Under the pieces are notes generated by a model. It did not search any database and was not told the DNA's origin. It worked only from the letters and a program-made list of their open reading frames with translations. Below, one piece after another: positions 14,938-17,413 of a stretch of 17,413 bases of DNA. This DNA comes from Gemmatimonadales bacterium UBA4718 (GTDB lineage Bacteria; Gemmatimonadota; Gemmatimonadetes; Gemmatimonadales; Gemmatimonadaceae): positions 919 to 18,331 of the forward strand of contig DHJO01000198.1 of the NCBI GenBank assembly GCA_002404375.1. Direction: 5' to 3'. The position numbers and the translations under genes are program-made. Each line of letters begins with the position of its first letter. Position 1 is the first letter of the stretch.

Positions 14938-15741
14938 GTGACGCGCATCGCTCTGGTGGTGAGTACCGCTCTCGTGATTTGCGCGCCGCGACTTTCCGCG
15001 CAGCGGTCAGTTTACATCGAAGACCTGACGTGGCCCGAAGTCCAGCGCGCAATTCAGTCCGGCAAGACGAGCGCGATCATCTACATCGGCAGTACCGAGC
15101 AGAACGGCCCGCACATGGCGATCGGGAAGCACAACTTCATCGCGCGCTACCTCGCCGGTGCGATCGCGATCAAGCTTGGCGATGCTCTGGTCTATCCCAC
15201 GCTGCCATTCTCCGTCACGGGTGACGCGGTGAAGAAAACGGCGCACATGCGATTCCCGGGCTCGGTGACTCTGACTCCGCAGACCTACCACGCAGTGGTG
15301 CGCGATGTGGCGTTCAGTGCGGCGGACGCTGGATTCAGGAACGTCTTCATAATGGGCGATCACGGGGACGGCCAGGACGTGCTCGGCGCCGTCGCGAAGG
15401 AGCTGGACGCACAATGGCGACCGCGCGGCGTCCGCGTTTTCTACGTGCCCGACGTGTACTACAAGGAGAAGCAGCAAGCGCACGCCTACGAAGCATCACA
15501 CGGAATCACGACGCACGACGTGCACGCCGGCGCCGACGACACGTCCGAGCTGATGGCGCTCGACGCGCAGCACCGCTGGATCCGCAGCGACAAGCTCGCG
15601 CCGAGCTCAGGCGCGCAGACCGCTGTAACGGGAGTAGATGGAGATCCGACGAAAGCGACGCCGGCGTTGGGGAATGTCTTTCTTCAGTACAAGATCGACG
15701 ACGCCGTGGCGCAGATCAGAGAGCAACTCGCCAGTCGGTGA
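14938..15741 (+). CDS. Exported creatininase-family protein with altered metal ligands
   Basis: A 267-residue member of the creatinine amidohydrolase family, metal-dependent hydrolases of cyclic amides and related bonds. The hallmark segment IIYIGSTEQNGPHMAIGKHN is at residues 47-66; later landmarks are LPFSVTGDA, HMRFPGSVTLTP and FIMGDHGDGQDVLG (137-150). The start GTG 14938 yields a signal peptide TRIALVVSTALVICAPRLSAQ, so the protein is exported, unlike classical cytoplasmic creatininase. TTG 14881 is open but would add 19 residues before the signal. Compared with canonical E-Q-H-G-P-H...D, it has Asn56 and His65 where His and Asp ligands usually sit, while Glu54, His59 and His142 are kept. 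It is third gene of the DUF3131-YncE operon, 75 bases after the propeller gene. The reaction is unknown. Confidence 0.82.
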   Translation: MTRIALVVSTALVICAPRLSAQRSVYIEDLTWPEVQRAIQSGKTSAIIYIGSTEQNGPHMAIGKHNFIARYLAGAIAIKLGDALVYPTLPFSVTGDAVKKTAHMRFPGSVTLTPQTYHAVVRDVAFSAADAGFRNVFIMGDHGDGQDVLGAVAKELDAQWRPRGVRVFYVPDVYYKEKQQAHAYEASHGITTHDVHAGADDTSELMALDAQHRWIRSDKLAPSSGAQTAVTGVDGDPTKATPALGNVFLQYKIDDAVAQIREQLASR

Positions 15742-15770
15742 CGGCCGCTCGGGGCGGGCCGGGTTTTATT
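15742..15770 (+). terminator. Probable intrinsic terminator after the creatininase-like gene
   Basis: Directly after the stop (15739-15741) the bases 15742-15748 CGGCCGC can pair with 15754-15761 (GC, one bulged G, GGCCG). This stem is followed by GG and TTTTATT at 15764-15770. The position and T-rich tail fit a Rho-independent terminator. Its 3' half belongs to a repeat seen again at the end of the window. Confidence 0.5.
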
Positions 15771-15780
15771 GGGAACTGCC
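15754..15780. repeat. 27-base direct repeat, copy 1 (copy 2 at 17387-17413)
   Basis: Bases 15754-15780 and 17387-17413 agree at 25 of 27 positions; the shared core is TTTATTGGGAACTGCC. The second copy runs to the window edge, so the true repeat may be longer. The same intergenic stretch continues with GCCGCTCGGG and GGATGCTTCAG, words that recur near 17282-17354 in another order. The two copies bracket a block of three minus-strand genes. Confidence 0.75.
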
Positions 15781-15834
15781 GCTCGGGATGCTTCAGACCG
15801 CCACACAGATCTGACCTGTAAAACGACAAAAGCT

Positions 15835-16041
15835 CTAGTGCGGCAGCTCGCGCTCCTTGTATTTGAGCGGCGGGAGGTCGACGACGATGGGAGCTACATC
15901 GTACTTCCACTGCACGTATGCCATGCGATCGAGGAGGAGGTTGAGCTCCTCCTCCGACAGCGTCGTGCAGAATCGCGCGATCCGGCGCGCGATCTCGCGC
16001 CGCGCGGCAGCTATCGCTTCAGATTTTCTCTTCTCGTCCAT
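15835..16041 (-). CDS. Small hypothetical protein (68 aa)
   Basis: I do not recognise this protein. It is 68 residues, highly charged, starting MDEKRKSEAIAAARREIARR. It looks like a long helix followed by a helix-turn (TTLSEEELNLLLDRMAYVQWKY) and an extended C-terminus rich in Pro and Lys. Third codon positions are strongly G/C, as in neighbouring genes, which supports coding. The opposite strand is also open over this stretch but encodes no recognisable protein. No good ribosome site precedes the ATG at 16041. It is the last of three same-strand genes, 108 bases after the zinc-binding gene, so it may have its own promoter. Confidence 0.6.
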   Translation of the reverse strand: MDEKRKSEAIAAARREIARRIARFCTTLSEEELNLLLDRMAYVQWKYDVAPIVVDLPPLKYKERELPH

Positions 16042-16149
16042 CGATTAGTGGGAGGGCGCTTTGAAATTTTCCTTTGCGCTGCAAGAATCTTTCCCACCCG
16101 ACTCGATGGCGCAGATAAAAAATATGTTTCGGGAAAATCGCCGGTGGCG

Positions 16150-16347
16150 TTACCGATCACTCGGCGGCGAGCTCTCGCGCTCGAAGATCGCGTCCCGCTT
16201 CTTCCACCGGTGCATCTGATGACAGGCCGGACACTGGACCGGGTCCTGATCCTCGATTGGCAGCATCTCGAACGTCTGCGCGTCCATCGAGAAACCCGTA
16301 TAAACCAGCTTGCCCGTTTTCGGGCACTTGATCAGTATGCGGTTCAC
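16150..16347 (-). CDS. Small zinc-binding-like protein (65 aa)
   Basis: A 65-residue protein beginning NRILIKCPKTGKLVYTGFSM and containing CPACHQMHRWKKRDAIF. Cys8, Cys39 and Cys42 with the nearby histidine could bind one zinc ion. This 'IKCP-TGK...CPAC...H.W' pattern recurs in small uncharacterised proteins of soil bacteria such as rhizobia, from memory, with no known function. Start GTG 16347 is preceded by GAGGAG three bases upstream, close but usable. The stop is followed by a 108-base gap before the next gene on the strand. It lies 113 bases downstream of the zinc-ribbon membrane protein gene. Confidence 0.72.
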   Translation of the reverse strand: MNRILIKCPKTGKLVYTGFSMDAQTFEMLPIEDQDPVQCPACHQMHRWKKRDAIFERESSPPSDR

Positions 16348-16460
16348 CTTCTCCTCGTTAGCACTCGGACTGATGAGCCCCGCTGCAAATAGGGGTCCGC
16401 TACTTCACGGGTTTCCTGATACGTGGGCAAGGTCGCAAGACACGTGCTGAGCGGCCAGAG

Positions 16461-17177
16461 CTACCTGGCGCACTTGACCAGCGCCCTGACCTGAACCGTC
16501 TTGTCGGTCGGCGCCATGGAGTTGGATACGACGAGGTGATAGTTGCCGGCGCCGGGAAGGTCGTAGCGCATTGTAGTCTCCGACCCGCGCATCGTGTCCC
16601 AGGACGAATGCGGAATTGCCGCTGGGTTCGCGTGCCAGAAGATGTATTCGTCGTCGGTGAGCAGGAACGTCTCGAGGTCGCGATCGTATCCGCCGATGCC
16701 GTGCATTTGTCCGACGAGCTGGCACTTCTGATCCGTTTCAGGTACAACGAAAGCGTAGTCGAGCGCATCGTGCGGCTGGATGTGCGCGAGCTTGGCGTCG
16801 GCGACTTTTATCGAGAGAAGCTTCGCGGCGGCGCCAGCGGTGGCGGGGACTGCGGCAGTTGCCGCAACTGTAGTCGGTGTCACGCTAAGAGCCACCGGTG
16901 GTCCAACAGCCGGCTCGCCGACCGGCTCGGCGCTCATCTCGGGGGCGGCATATATGGTTTTTTCCGGAGCGGCACGGGCAACATCGGGCGCGCCCTGAAT
17001 CAGGAACCCCATCACGGCGTAGGCGACCACAAGTCCGGCGGCGACGCCAATTCGAGCCTTCGTATCAGCCGGATCAGATGTTGGCGGACCGTCCTGCGAC
17101 CGGTCCCAGCCGCACTGCTCGCACTCCTTAGCCGAATCCTTCAGCGGCGCACCGCAATAGTTGCAGTATTTCTTCAC
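16461..17177 (-). CDS. Zinc-ribbon membrane protein with C-terminal beta-sandwich (GOLD-like)
   Basis: A 238-residue three-part protein. Residues 1-25 form a zinc ribbon, KKYCNYCGAP...KECEQCGWD, with Cys5, Cys8, Cys19 and Cys22. A membrane helix follows at about 49-72 (ARIGVAAGLVVAYAVMGFLI), then an Ala/Pro/Val-rich, probably flexible linker of about 50 residues. The C-terminal domain (about 120-238) contains YDRDLETFLLTDDEYIFWHA, TTMRYDLPGAGNYHLVVSNS and KTVQVRALVKC. This resembles the beta-sandwich with 'D..N-W ... LPxGxYYLVFSN' seen at the end of zinc-ribbon membrane proteins and related in style to GOLD domains. It may sense or bind something outside the cytoplasm; no function can be named. 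GTG 17177 is preceded by AGGG about eight bases upstream. A start at 17267 would add 30 unsupported residues. Confidence 0.78.
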   Translation of the reverse strand: MKKYCNYCGAPLKDSAKECEQCGWDRSQDGPPTSDPADTKARIGVAAGLVVAYAVMGFLIQGAPDVARAAPEKTIYAAPEMSAEPVGEPAVGPPVALSVTPTTVAATAAVPATAGAAAKLLSIKVADAKLAHIQPHDALDYAFVVPETDQKCQLVGQMHGIGGYDRDLETFLLTDDEYIFWHANPAAIPHSSWDTMRGSETTMRYDLPGAGNYHLVVSNSMAPTDKTVQVRALVKCAR

Positions 17178-17413
17178 GTTTCTACCCTGAACTTGCAGAC
17201 TGCGGTATGCATTCCGCTGGTGAAATTCCCTATGGTTATGACGAGCCAGTTTCCGGCGCGGATACACGCAACATCACTAACAACTGCCGCTCGGGCTGGC
17301 ATCGAGGACGGAAGGTTTAACACGGATGCTTCGGAGAAAGGCCGGATGCTCCGGATCCGCTCCGACAGGCGTTAGAGATCTTCGTTGCGGACCGGGATTT
17401 ATTGGGAACTGCC
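17178..17413. other. Non-coding stretch at the window end with repeated words
   Basis: No gene is visible in these 236 bases. The stretch holds AACTGCCGCTCGGG at 17282-17295 (exact match to 15774-15787), GGATGCTTCGG at 17324-17334 (one mismatch to 15786-15796), GGATGCTCCGG at 17344-17354, and the second copy of the 27-base repeat at 17387-17413. The promoter of the zinc-ribbon gene should lie in its first 100 bases, but I cannot place it. Confidence 0.6.

Noticed and set aside
15769..16392. A 207-codon plus-strand frame across the last small genes.
   Set aside because: No motifs or start signal; the minus strand here encodes the zinc-binding 65-aa protein and a 68-aa protein with strong G/C third positions.
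15754..17413. Reading the direct repeats as attachment sites of an integrated element.
   Set aside because: There is no integrase or tRNA gene in the bracketed segment and the second copy is cut by the window edge.
1..17413. CRISPR array, tRNA or rRNA genes.
   Set aside because: No regularly spaced repeats and no cloverleaf or rRNA-like conserved stretches were seen by eye on either strand.

Overview
The window reads as a high-GC bacterial chromosome segment with 17 protein-coding genes, no RNA genes and no recognisable transposase. Frequent GTG/TTG starts, signal peptides ending in Ala-Gln (SAQ, HAQ, AGQ), several lipoproteins and the mix of families (M3 dipeptidase, DUF3131, YncE propellers, an orphan Kdp pair) suggest Gemmatimonadota or a similar soil lineage such as Acidobacteriota. 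That placement is inference from style, not from a marker gene.

Layout. (1) 204-803: an AhpD-type peroxidase-related gene whose reading frame crosses one in-frame TGA. The TGA sits exactly where the second cysteine of the CxxC active site belongs and is followed by a strong hairpin with a GGTC loop. I interpret it as a selenoprotein with a CxxSec centre, and it is the most striking item in the window. (2) 800-1019: a long imperfect inverted repeat fills the convergent junction with a minus-strand lipoprotein M3 peptidase (1023-3236). (3) A divergent secreted, probably outer-membrane, protein (3368-4195), then a convergent tatA (4259-4513, minus). (4) 4719-10010, plus strand: a DUF2279-like protein, rodA, a KdpE-like regulator, a short KdpD-like kinase and a two-HKD cardiolipin synthase. 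From rodA onward each start abuts or overlaps the previous stop, so this is one translationally coupled envelope operon. (5) A palindromic purine/pyrimidine repeat at 10019-10114, then two minus-strand exported proteins (YncE propeller 10113-11135; AcpA-like phosphoesterase 11162-12073). (6) Divergent from these, a plus-strand operon of exported proteins: a DUF3131 lipoprotein, a YncE propeller lipoprotein and a creatininase-family protein (12286-15741). (7) 15835-17177, minus strand: three small genes (68 aa unknown, 65 aa zinc-binding, 238 aa zinc ribbon with a membrane segment and a beta-sandwich), flanked by intergenic DNA built from the same short repeated words.

Functionally the window is dominated by the cell envelope: wall elongation (RodA), anionic lipid synthesis (Cls), protein export (TatA) and a set of exported enzymes and propellers. 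The selenoprotein stands apart as a redox gene. The selenium machinery (selA, selB, selC, selD) is not in the window, so recoding depends on it being elsewhere in the genome.
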